A stretch of 64,000 nucleotides of DNA from UBA1930 sp943368475 (GTDB lineage: Bacteria; Bacteroidota; Bacteroidia; Chitinophagales; Chitinophagaceae), in assembly GCA_943368475.1 (NCBI GenBank), contig CALRLF020000012.1, forward strand, positions 8,786 through 72,785, written 5' to 3'. Numbering within the stretch: position 1 is the first letter of the stretch; each line of letters begins with the position of its first letter. The position numbers were made by a program, and so were the translations under genes. A model generated the notes under the pieces. It was not told the DNA's origin, did not search any database, and worked only from the letters and a program-made list of their open reading frames with translations. Positions 53,861 through 64,000 of the stretch are shown one piece after another.

Positions 53861-53946
53861 GGCTTCAAAAAGGGCTAAATTGGGCTAAAATAAAGGCTTT
53901 GGCAAAAATTATCTTAACCGAAAAGTAAATTTTTCAACAAAACGCT

Positions 53947-53954
53947 TACTTTTG
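53947..53954 (+). promoter_or_regulatory. Candidate -7 element (TACTTTTG) for rpsO
   Basis: Matches TAnnTTTG 52 bp before the rpsO start, followed by CCGCC. No TTTG lies at the -33 distance. Confidence 0.5.
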
Positions 53955-54006
53955 CCGCCACTATAAAAAAGAAATAACAAAACACGGACGCTCAAAAAAG
54001 AAAAAA

Positions 54007-54276
54007 ATGTCAATTACTAAAGAAAAAAAAGCTACCATTTTTACGCAATATGGTGGTGCAGCTACTAACACTGGTTCTATCGAAGCACAAGTTGCTTTAC
54101 TTACAGAACGTATCTTAGATATCAGCAACCATTTAAAAGTGAACAAAAAAGATTTCTCTACGCAACGTGGATTAATGAAAATGGTTGGTCAGCGTAAGCG
54201 TTTATTGGCTTACTTACAAAAGCACAACTTAACTGGTTACAGAGCTTTAATCGAAAAATTAGGTTTAAGAAAATAA
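54007..54276 (+). CDS. rpsO: 30S ribosomal protein S15
   Basis: 89 aa, the standard length. The sequence carries the family marks TGSIEAQVALLTERI, HLKVNKKDFSTQRGL and GQRKRLLAYLQ. It binds the central domain of 16S rRNA and helps form the platform of the small subunit. pnp follows 186 bp downstream, the conserved rpsO-pnp order, but a terminator-like hairpin lies between them. Confidence 0.98.
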   Translation: MSITKEKKATIFTQYGGAATNTGSIEAQVALLTERILDISNHLKVNKKDFSTQRGLMKMVGQRKRLLAYLQKHNLTGYRALIEKLGLRK

Positions 54277-54284
54277 TCCTGCAA

Positions 54285-54298
54285 TCCCCAAAAGGGGA
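54285..54298 (+). repeat. TCCCC-AAAA-GGGGA hairpin word
   Basis: A perfect 5-bp stem with an AAAA loop, 8 bp after the rpsO stop. It could protect the 3' end of the rpsO mRNA. Confidence 0.5.
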
Positions 54299-54354
54299 GA
54301 ACGGATTACTTTGCCTAATGTTGATTAAACTTTTTTAACCAACCTATATAGCTG

Positions 54355-54393
54355 TATTCCCAACTTCCCAAGGATGTTGGGAATATTTTATTT
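54355..54393 (+). terminator. Rho-independent terminator between rpsO and pnp
   Basis: A perfect 10-bp stem (TATTCCCAAC/GTTGGGAATA) with an 11-nt loop, followed by TTTTATTT. Confidence 0.82.
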
Positions 54394-54462
54394 GTGCTAT
54401 ACAATTATTTTACAAGCAGAAAGGTAAAATAGATATCTTGCTGCAATACAATCTTACAAATT

Positions 54463-56658
54463 ATGTTAAAACCTATACAAACCAGCTTTCAGTTGCCCAA
54501 TGGTGCTGAAGTGGTAATAGAAACAGGTAAACTTGCCCGTCAGGCCGATGGAGCAGTTACTGTTCGTCAAGGCAACTGTGTTATTTTAGCTACAGTTGTT
54601 GCTAATAAAGAACCAAAAGATGGTCAATCTTTTTTCCCATTATCGGTAGATTATCAGGAAAAATTTGCATCTGCAGGTCGTATTCCTGGTTCATTTTTTA
54701 AACGTGAAGCTCGTTTAAACGATTACGAAATTTTAACCAGCCGTTTGGTGGATAGAGCTTTACGTCCACTTTTCCCAGAAGATTATTTATGTGATGTTCA
54801 GGTATTAATTACCTTAATTTCTTCTGATAAAGAAGTAATGCCTGATGCATTGGCTTGCTTAGCTGCAAGTGCAGCATTAGCAGTTTCAGATATTCCTATT
54901 AAAGAAGTTATTTCTGAAGTCCGTGTTGCAAGAATTGATGGTGCATTTGTAGTGAATCCTACTCGTACTCAGTTGGAAACTGCTGATATGGATTTCATCA
55001 TTGCAGCGACTGAAAAGAACTTGATGATGGTGGAAGGTGAAAGTAAAGAGTGCAGCGAAGAAGATTTAGTAAAAGTTTTAGAAATTGCTCATGATGCAAT
55101 TCGTGTGCAAATTAAAGCCCAGCAAGATTTAGCAGTTAAGGTTGGTAGTACTGTAAAAAGAGACTACACCAAACCTTATACAAATGATGAGTTGGAGCAA
55201 AAAATTACTGAGTTTGCTAAAGATAAAGTATATGCAATTGCCAAAAGTGCAAGTGCAAAACACGAACGCAGCGATGCTTTTGCAGCATTAGAAAAAGAAG
55301 TAAAAGAACATTTTACCGATTTAGAAGATGCTGATAAAAAATTAGTAGGCAAATATTTTCATGACCTTCAATATTATGTGGTAAGAGACATGATTTTGAA
55401 TGATAGAATTCGTTTAGATGGCAGAAATTTAGATGTTGTTCGTCCATTACAAATGGAAACAGATATTTTACCTTCTCCACATGGTTCTTCTTTATTTACA
55501 AGAGGCGAAACACAATCTTTAACAACAGTAACATTGGGTACTCCATTAGATGAGTTGTTGGTAGAAAGTGCAGCAAGCAGTGTGTACAGCGATTTTATTT
55601 TGCATTATAATTTTCCTCCATTCTCAACTGGTGAAGTGAAAATGATTAGAGGCGTTGGACGTAGAGAAGTGGGTCATGGTAATTTAGCCATGCGTTCTTT
55701 AAAACAAATGATGCCAACTGAAGGATATGCTTACACAACACGTGTGGTAAGCGATATTTTAGAAAGTAATGGTTCATCATCTATGGCTACAGTTTGTGCT
55801 GGTAGTTTGGCTTTAATGGATGCAGGAGTGCCTTTCCCAAAACACGTTAGTGGTGTTGCAATGGGTTTAATAACTAAAGGCGACCAATATGCAATTTTAA
55901 CTGATATTTTAGGTGATGAAGATCATTTAGGTGATATGGATTTTAAAGTTACAGGTACTAGAGATGGTATTTGTGGCGTACAAATGGATATCAAAGTAGA
56001 TGGTTTAAGTATGGAAGTAATGAGAGCAGCATTGGCACAAGCTAAAGCTGGTCGTATGCACATTTTAGATGCCATGTATGAGTGCATTTCTGCACCTCGT
56101 CCAGAAGTTAAACCTCATACACCACGTATGGAAAAATTAGTCATCGATAAAGAATTTATTGGTGCAGTAATAGGCCCAGGTGGTAAAGTAATTCAAGAAA
56201 TTCAAAGAGAAACTGGAACAACCATTAATATTGAAGAAGTAGGTAATACAGGTGAAGTAAGCATTTTCTCTACTACTAAAGAAGCTTTAGAAAAAGCATT
56301 GAATTGGGTGAGAGGCATTGTAGCTGTACCACAAGTTGGGGAGGTTTATGAAGGAACTGTAAAAAGTGTGAAAGAGTTTGGTGCTTTTGTAGAATTTTTA
56401 CCTAAGAAAGAAGGCTTATTACACATTAGTGAAATTAGCTGGAAACGTTTAGATACAATGGAAGGTATTTTTAACGAAGGTGATAAAGTGAAAGTGAAAT
56501 TGATGGAAGTTGATCCTCGTACTGGCAAGTTTAAATTAAGCCGTAAAGCCTTAATGCCAAAGCCTGAACAACAACCTCAAACTCCAAGAGAACCAAGACC
56601 AGATAGACCACAAATAACACCGAAGTCTGCTGAAAATAATCAGCCACAAGGTGAGTAA
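54463..56658 (+). CDS. pnp: Polyribonucleotide nucleotidyltransferase
   Basis: 731 aa. Two RNase PH domains are joined by an all-alpha domain; the second has the catalytic region ILTDILGDEDHLGDMDFKVTGT. A KH domain (EFIGAVIGPGGKVIQEIQ) and an S1 domain (GEVYEGTVKSVKEFGAFVEFLP) follow, then a short Pro/Gln-rich tail. It degrades RNA 3' to 5' with phosphate and is a core mRNA turnover enzyme. It is likely transcribed separately from rpsO as well as by read-through. Confidence 0.98.
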   Translation: MLKPIQTSFQLPNGAEVVIETGKLARQADGAVTVRQGNCVILATVVANKEPKDGQSFFPLSVDYQEKFASAGRIPGSFFKREARLNDYEILTSRLVDRALRPLFPEDYLCDVQVLITLISSDKEVMPDALACLAASAALAVSDIPIKEVISEVRVARIDGAFVVNPTRTQLETADMDFIIAATEKNLMMVEGESKECSEEDLVKVLEIAHDAIRVQIKAQQDLAVKVGSTVKRDYTKPYTNDELEQKITEFAKDKVYAIAKSASAKHERSDAFAALEKEVKEHFTDLEDADKKLVGKYFHDLQYYVVRDMILNDRIRLDGRNLDVVRPLQMETDILPSPHGSSLFTRGETQSLTTVTLGTPLDELLVESAASSVYSDFILHYNFPPFSTGEVKMIRGVGRREVGHGNLAMRSLKQMMPTEGYAYTTRVVSDILESNGSSSMATVCAGSLALMDAGVPFPKHVSGVAMGLITKGDQYAILTDILGDEDHLGDMDFKVTGTRDGICGVQMDIKVDGLSMEVMRAALAQAKAGRMHILDAMYECISAPRPEVKPHTPRMEKLVIDKEFIGAVIGPGGKVIQEIQRETGTTINIEEVGNTGEVSIFSTTKEALEKALNWVRGIVAVPQVGEVYEGTVKSVKEFGAFVEFLPKKEGLLHISEISWKRLDTMEGIFNEGDKVKVKLMEVDPRTGKFKLSRKALMPKPEQQPQTPREPRPDRPQITPKSAENNQPQGE

Positions 56659-56665
56659 ATAAATT

Positions 56666-56698
56666 AAACCCTCGATTATTTCGGGGGTTTGTTTTTTT
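56666..56698 (+). terminator. Rho-independent terminator after pnp
   Basis: The stem AAACCCTCG/CGGGGGTTT (one T-G pair) with a 7-nt loop, then GTTTTTTT. Confidence 0.87.
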
Positions 56699-56707
56699 GA
56701 GTTTTGA

Positions 56708-56860
56708 AACACAGATAACACGGATTGGATAGAATTTTCACAGATTTCTTTTAAACTAAATTTGATGTAAATGAAAAGTGAAAGGCATTAAAAATTTAAA
56801 CAACCCTCTTTTCCTCTTTCTCTCCTTAATGCTCTTAGCAACTCCTTTAACCTCTTAGCC
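56708..56860 (+). repeat. Micro-repeats in the pnp-prmA gap
   Basis: ACACAGATAACACGGATTGG ... TTTTCACAGATTT (56708-56747), then CTTAATGCTCTTAGCAACTCC and CCTCTTAGCC (56825-56860). These are word types like those at 41.8 and 48.0 kb. No gene is visible in the 213-bp gap. Confidence 0.5.
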
Positions 56861-56871
56861 AAAAAAATACC

Positions 56872-57684
56872 ATGAACTACATAGAAATAACCATTTCCAC
56901 CACCAACGAATCAACACAAGAAATATTGGTTGCTTTATTAGAAAACCAAGGTTATGAAGGCTTTGAAACCAATGAAACTGCAGTAAAAGCATATATCTCA
57001 TCTGAGTTATTCAATAGTGATGAGCTGCAAGAAACACTCAATACTTTTGAATTAACCTTCAAACAACAAACTATTGAAAAGCAAAATTGGAATGCTGTTT
57101 GGGAATCCAACTTTGACCCAGTAATTGTAGATGATTTTGTAGGCATCAGGGCTCATTTTCATCAACCCATTCAAAATGTGCAACACGAAATATTGATTAC
57201 CCCTAAAATGAGTTTTGGCACTGGTCATCATGCTACTACTTTCTCTGTAATGCAGTTAATGAAAAATATTGATTTTGTAAATAAATCAGTATTCGATTTT
57301 GGAACTGGAACTGGCATTTTAGCCATTCTTGCAGAAAAATTAGGAGCCATAAAAGTGTTGGCTGTAGATTATGACGATTGGTGCATTGAAAACAGTATCG
57401 AAAATGTAGCAACCAACAATTGCAAAAATATTTTGGTAGAAAAAGGCGATACCGCTTACACCAAAGAACTTTTTGATGTTGTTTTGGCCAATATCAATAA
57501 AAATATCATCCTCGATAATTTAGTATTGCTCAGTAAATCAATAGCACCCAAAGGTACAATTGTACTAAGTGGTTTATTAATTGAAGACGAAGCCGATATA
57601 CATTTAGCTGTTAAAAAATACAACTGGCAACATCAAACAACTATTACAAAAGGTGCTTGGATTGCCATGCATTTTACCATTTAG
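56872..57684 (+). CDS. prmA: Ribosomal protein L11 methyltransferase
   Basis: 270 aa. It methylates L11 lysines using SAM. The N-terminal substrate domain has NWNAVWESNFDPVIVDDFVGIRAHFH; the methyltransferase domain has ITPKMSFGTGHHATT, VFDFGTGTGILAILAEKLGA, AVDYDDWCIENS and DVVLANINKNI. The lengths and motifs are typical. It is read in the same direction as pnp and plsY. Confidence 0.95.
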   Translation: MNYIEITISTTNESTQEILVALLENQGYEGFETNETAVKAYISSELFNSDELQETLNTFELTFKQQTIEKQNWNAVWESNFDPVIVDDFVGIRAHFHQPIQNVQHEILITPKMSFGTGHHATTFSVMQLMKNIDFVNKSVFDFGTGTGILAILAEKLGAIKVLAVDYDDWCIENSIENVATNNCKNILVEKGDTAYTKELFDVVLANINKNIILDNLVLLSKSIAPKGTIVLSGLLIEDEADIHLAVKKYNWQHQTTITKGAWIAMHFTI

Positions 57685-57734
57685 CTGCATAGCAGTTATT
57701 AAGAAATTGTGAATTAAACAATCACTTTCAGCCT

Positions 57735-57742
57735 TATATTTG
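57735..57742 (+). promoter_or_regulatory. Candidate -7 element (TATATTTG) for plsY
   Basis: Matches TAnnTTTG 25 bp before the chosen plsY ATG. The nearest TTG upstream is at 25 bp instead of about 19-20, so the -33 part is weak. If real, it would exclude the longer TTG start at 57740. Confidence 0.4.
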
Positions 57743-57766
57743 TTATTCGCAAACTTCAACCAAAGA

Positions 57767-58426
57767 ATGAACGAATTAATACTCATCATATTAGCGTACT
57801 TAATTGGCTCTATTCCTACCTCAATTTGGGTTAGTAAAAAATTCTTCAATATAGATATAAGGGATTATGGTAGTGGTAATGCTGGTGCTACCAATACTTA
57901 CCGTGTTTTGGGGCCTAAATGGGGAACATTTGTAATGGTGGTCGATATGTTGAAAGGTGTAATTGCAACCTCTCTATATTTTTTCTTTTTACCAAGTTAT
58001 TTAGGCAGCGAAGGCAATAACGAGTTACATAGAACTAACTTAATGATTGGTTTAGGATTAGCTGCAGTATTGGGTCACATTTTTCCTATTTGGGCTAATT
58101 TTAAAGGAGGAAAAGGTGTTGCAACCTTATTTGGAATGGCTGTAGCCATTCAACCTTTGGTGGCAGTTTGCTGTATAGCAGTTTTTTTATTAGTTTTATA
58201 TTTAACTCGTTTTGTATCGTTAAGTTCAATGCTAGCAGGTGTTGCATTTATGGTTTTTATTCTTTTCATCTTTAACGAAAAAGAAACCCTGTACCGAATT
58301 TTTGCAGTTTTAGTTGCTTTAATGATTGTACTAACCCACCAAAAAAATATTGGTAGAATTCTAAAAGGAACTGAAGGTAAAGTCCCTATTCTGAAATTTA
58401 GAGACTCACGAAAAAAACGTAAGTAG
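57767..58426 (+). CDS. plsY: Glycerol-3-phosphate acyltransferase PlsY
   Basis: 219 aa from ATG 57767 (MNELILIILAYLIGSIPTS), the usual start. It moves the acyl group of acyl-phosphate to glycerol 3-phosphate in the inner membrane, the first step of phospholipid synthesis. The three conserved motifs are GSIPTSIWVSK, GSGNAGATNTYRVLG and GHIFPIWANFKGGKGVAT. Several membrane helices are visible. The C-terminus is basic (RDSRKKRK). Confidence 0.95.
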   Translation: MNELILIILAYLIGSIPTSIWVSKKFFNIDIRDYGSGNAGATNTYRVLGPKWGTFVMVVDMLKGVIATSLYFFFLPSYLGSEGNNELHRTNLMIGLGLAAVLGHIFPIWANFKGGKGVATLFGMAVAIQPLVAVCCIAVFLLVLYLTRFVSLSSMLAGVAFMVFILFIFNEKETLYRIFAVLVALMIVLTHQKNIGRILKGTEGKVPILKFRDSRKKRK

Positions 58427-58570
58427 AATAATTGTTATTAGGGGCTTTCAACTAATGCTTTCAAATCAACTGCATATATTTGACTTTTCGCTGCTACTAC
58501 GCCACCAAAGCCAACACACAAAACCTTCAGCGTGGTATTCGCTACAATCCAAAGCCTTTCAACAGTATTA

Positions 58571-58900
58571 TCAATATCGTCTGTTATAACCACCTCCACC
58601 ACCAAAATTGTTATTTCTTCTCGGTCCCCCACCATTGTTATTATTTCTCGGACCATTCGATTGTTGTTCAGCTTCCTGAACACTCATGGTTTTACGCCCC
58701 ATTTGTGCCCCATTTAACAAGTTAATGGTTTCACGAGCTTCTGCATCATTTGTCATCTCTACAAAACCAAAACAACGGCTTTTGCCAGTGTTCCTGTCAT
58801 AAACAACTCTTGCCGTTTTAATTTCACCATATAGTTCAAACATTTCTCTCAAGTCTGTATCATCCATATCATCCATCAAACCAGTAACAAAAAGATTCAT
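58571..58900 (-). CDS. RNA recognition motif (RRM) protein
   Basis: 109 aa. One RRM covers residues 1-78, with RNP2 LFVTGL (3-8) and RNP1 KSRCFGFVEM (44-53). The tail is rich in Asn, Gly and Arg (NGPRNNNNGGGPRRNNNFGGGGGYNRRY, split by N and G runs), as in cyanobacterial and Bacteroidota cold-inducible RNA-binding proteins. It should bind single-stranded RNA. It is monocistronic, convergent with plsY and divergent from the rRNA operon. Confidence 0.93.
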   Translation of the reverse strand: MNLFVTGLMDDMDDTDLREMFELYGEIKTARVVYDRNTGKSRCFGFVEMTNDAEARETINLLNGAQMGRKTMSVQEAEQQSNGPRNNNNGGGPRRNNNFGGGGGYNRRY

Positions 58901-59184
58901 CGTAATAATTGTTTTTTATAAAATGTAAAGTTAAGCTACAATAATATAGCTTCATCAAGTTTATTATTATCCGTAGTTATAATCATGTGCAATAATTTGG
59001 AGCTTAATTTAATTAGCTGTGAAGGGAACATATAAGTTCAACAGTATTTCTAAATCTATTCAAAAAGCGAGATACTTCTCTAATTTTTTCAAAACATTTT
59101 TTTATTTCAAGACTAATTATATAATCAGAGATTGTTGTTTGGTGTGTGTTTTAGCGGTATTAATTGGTTTATTGCTAAAATAAA

Positions 59185-59215
59185 TTTGGTTAAGAGTTTA
59201 GGAGCTCTACATTTG
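59185..59215 (+). promoter_or_regulatory. rRNA operon promoter P1
   Basis: TTTG (59185-59188), 19 bp, then TACATTTG (59208-59215): the exact Bacteroidota -33/-7 arrangement. Just after it lies a mini-hairpin CCGAT-AAAAA-ATTGG (59220-59234) and then AGTTCTTTAG. Confidence 0.75.
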
Positions 59216-59302
59216 CACTCCGATAAAAAATTGGGATTAAAAAAGTTCTTTAGTTGAGGGATAAAAGGGTTAAGAAAGTAGCTACAGATTTAGTAAAATA
59301 AA

Positions 59303-59333
59303 TTTGGTATTTTGGAAAAGCTGGTTATCTTTG
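59303..59333 (+). promoter_or_regulatory. rRNA operon promoter P2
   Basis: TTTG (59303-59306), 19 bp, then TATCTTTG (59326-59333). It is followed by the mini-hairpin CCGTT-AAAAA-AACGG (59338-59352) and TAGTTCTCTGAG. Confidence 0.75.
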
Positions 59334-59404
59334 CCGTCCGTTAAAAAAACGGGTAGTTCTCTGAGAAAATATTTCTAAATAATCTTTTTAAAAAGAAAGA
59401 TAAA

Positions 59405-59436
59405 TTTGGTGAATAAATAAAAGGCACATACATTTG
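59405..59436 (+). promoter_or_regulatory. rRNA operon promoter P3
   Basis: TTTG (59405-59408), 20 bp, then TACATTTG (59429-59436). It is followed by the mini-hairpin CGATT-GAAA-AATCG (59442-59455). Confidence 0.72.
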
Positions 59437-59474
59437 CAACCCGATTGAAAAATCGATAGGCGAATGAGCCATAA

Positions 59475-59494
59475 GATCTTTGAAAGTTTGGAAG
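59475..59494 (+). promoter_or_regulatory. boxA-like antitermination word, 16S leader
   Basis: GATCTTTGAAAGTTTGGAAG, similar to GTTCTTTGACATATTGGAAA ahead of 23S (61455). The repeated use before both rRNAs fits an antitermination boxA; the identity is inferred. Confidence 0.5.
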
Positions 59495-59502
59495 CAACAG
59501 CA
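59490..59502 (+). other. 5' strand of the 16S processing stem
   Basis: GGAAGCAACAGCA is perfectly complementary to TGCTGTTGCTTCC at 61150-61162. The two would pair across the 16S sequence to form the RNase III-type precursor stem. Confidence 0.75.
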
Positions 59503-59604
59503 ACATAAATTTTTCGAAATTCATGTAAGGTTATACAAGCACAAAATTAAATTATATCTACCGTTAATTTCTACTTTGAAGTTAATAGTCAGATCAACTC
59601 ATTT

Positions 59605-61133
<1,529 letters not shown>

Positions 61134-61149
61134 GAGATGCTTAATCTTA

Positions 61150-61162
61150 TGCTGTTGCTTCC
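61150..61162 (+). other. 3' strand of the 16S processing stem
   Basis: TGCTGTTGCTTCC, the exact complement of 59490-59502, 17 bp after the mature 3' end. Confidence 0.75.
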
Positions 61163-61215
61163 ATAACTTTTAATTTAAACTAGTTCTTTAATTTTTAGTA
61201 TAAGTTGACCCGTTC

Positions 61216-61289
61216 AGACCCGTAGCTCAGTTGGTTAGAGCGCTACACTGATAATGTAGAGGTCACCAGTTCAACTCTGGTCGGGTCTA
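61216..61289 (+). tRNA. tRNA-Ile (GAT)
   Basis: 74 nt. The acceptor AGACCCG pairs with CGGGTCT, discriminator A. D stem GCTC/GAGC, anticodon stem CTACA/TGTAG with loop CTGATAA (anticodon GAT), T stem ACCAG/CTGGT. CCA is not encoded. It sits in the usual place in the 16S-23S spacer. Confidence 0.97.
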
Positions 61290-61302
61290 CTAATTTAAAA
61301 TT

Positions 61303-61376
61303 GGGGGGTTAGCTCAGTTGGCTAGAGCATCTGCCTTGCACGCAGAGGGTCATCGGTTCGACTCCGATATCCTCCA
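61303..61376 (+). tRNA. tRNA-Ala (TGC)
   Basis: 74 nt. The acceptor GGGGGGT pairs with ATCCTCC (two G-T pairs), discriminator A. The anticodon loop CTTGCAC gives TGC; T stem ATCGG/CCGAT. CCA is not encoded. It lies 13 bp after tRNA-Ile, the standard rrn spacer pair. Confidence 0.97.
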
Positions 61377-61382
61377 CTAAAA

Positions 61383-61429
61383 GATGTGATTTGTAAAGGC
61401 AAATCATATGGTTCAAGTCCATCACATCA
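61383..61429 (+). ncRNA. tRNA-like mini-element without anticodon arm
   Basis: A 46-nt sequence folds as a 7-bp acceptor-like stem (GATGTGA/TCACATC), a small hairpin TTTG-TAAAGG-CAAA and a T-arm TGG-TTCAAGT-CCA with the classic T-loop, followed by an unpaired A. D and anticodon arms are missing. It starts 6 bp after tRNA-Ala. It is either a decayed tRNA or a structured processing signal. Confidence 0.6.
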
Positions 61430-61454
61430 ACAAAAAAATCACGAAGGTGATAAA

Positions 61455-61476
61455 GTTCTTTGACATATTGGAAAAG
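61455..61476 (+). promoter_or_regulatory. boxA-like antitermination word, 23S leader
   Basis: Begins GTTCTTTGACATATTGGAAA. It is the counterpart of the word at 59475 ahead of 16S; a shorter form, GTTCTTTAATTTTTAG, lies at about 61184. Confidence 0.5.
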
Positions 61477-61529
61477 TAGAAATCAAAACAATATTTGTTA
61501 CAGTCTTATGCAAGCTGTAATAGAAAATT

Positions 61530-64000
<2,471 letters not shown>

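Larger units (their letters stand above)
58901..59604 (+). other. rRNA operon leader region (704 bp)
   Basis: No coding sequence. The first 280 bp are AT-rich with nothing I can name. From 59185 on come three tandem promoters, boxA-like words and the 5' half of the 16S processing stem, each listed separately. Confidence 0.8.

Noticed and set aside
58438..58725. Open frames of about 81 codons on both strands at the 3' end of the RRM gene
   Set aside because: They overlap the RRM gene in other frames and their sequence reflects its Asn/Gly-rich tail; no family resemblance.

Overview
The window is chromosomal DNA of a Bacteroidota bacterium, most likely of the Chitinophagaceae type. The evidence is AT-rich coding, Por-type (T9SS) C-terminal sorting domains on secreted proteins, a TonB-dependent receptor with a carboxypeptidase-regulatory-like N-terminus, the Bacteroidota -33/-7 promoter form (TTTG, then TAnnTTTG), start codons without clear Shine-Dalgarno sequences, and the 16S sequence. 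No prophage, plasmid, insertion sequence or CRISPR array is visible. All gene starts were chosen by hand; where the longest open frame begins at a TTG or GTG upstream of a better ATG, the shorter start is given.

Layout. 1-9.7 kb: the 3' end of a T9SS cargo gene, an orphan NarL-type sensor kinase, an ABC-2 exporter pair, an S1/P1-type nuclease followed by a secreted caspase-like peptidase, an astacin-type metalloprotease and a murein L,D-transpeptidase-like lipoprotein. 9.8-15.1 kb: dxs, a LytS/LytTR two-component pair, and queA. 15.6-32.4 kb: a long division and cell-wall (dcw) cluster, all on the + strand, in the order mraZ-rsmH-ftsL-ftsI-murE-mraY-murD-ftsW-murG-murC-ftsQ-ftsA-ftsZ. It takes UDP-MurNAc precursors through lipid II to septum assembly and carries no ddl or murF. 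32.6-38.2 kb: two paralogous sialate O-acetylesterase-type enzymes and a divergent PL9-like pectate lyase, suggesting attack on acetylated plant or algal polysaccharide. 38.3-53.8 kb: a catalytically dead astacin paralogue, formimidoylglutamase, an ABC-F protein, a TonB receptor, a J-domain protein, a penicillin acylase-family enzyme and two glycosyltransferases. 54.0-58.9 kb: rpsO, pnp, prmA, plsY and an RRM protein. 58.9-64.0 kb: an rRNA operon (16S, tRNA-Ile, tRNA-Ala, 23S) that runs off the window end.

The least expected signals lie between genes and sometimes inside them. (i) At least five copies, plus two weaker ones, of a dispersed intergenic repeat. (ii) A nearly identical 47-bp leader in front of both murD and murG. 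(iii) Several low-complexity micro-repeat families that fill gaps of the dcw cluster and are also translated in frame in QueA, a glycosyltransferase, RsmH and MurC. (iv) Three look-alike tandem promoters ahead of the rRNA operon, each with a small A-loop hairpin just after the expected start site. (v) A tRNA-like mini-element with an acceptor stem and T-arm but no anticodon arm, between tRNA-Ala and 23S.
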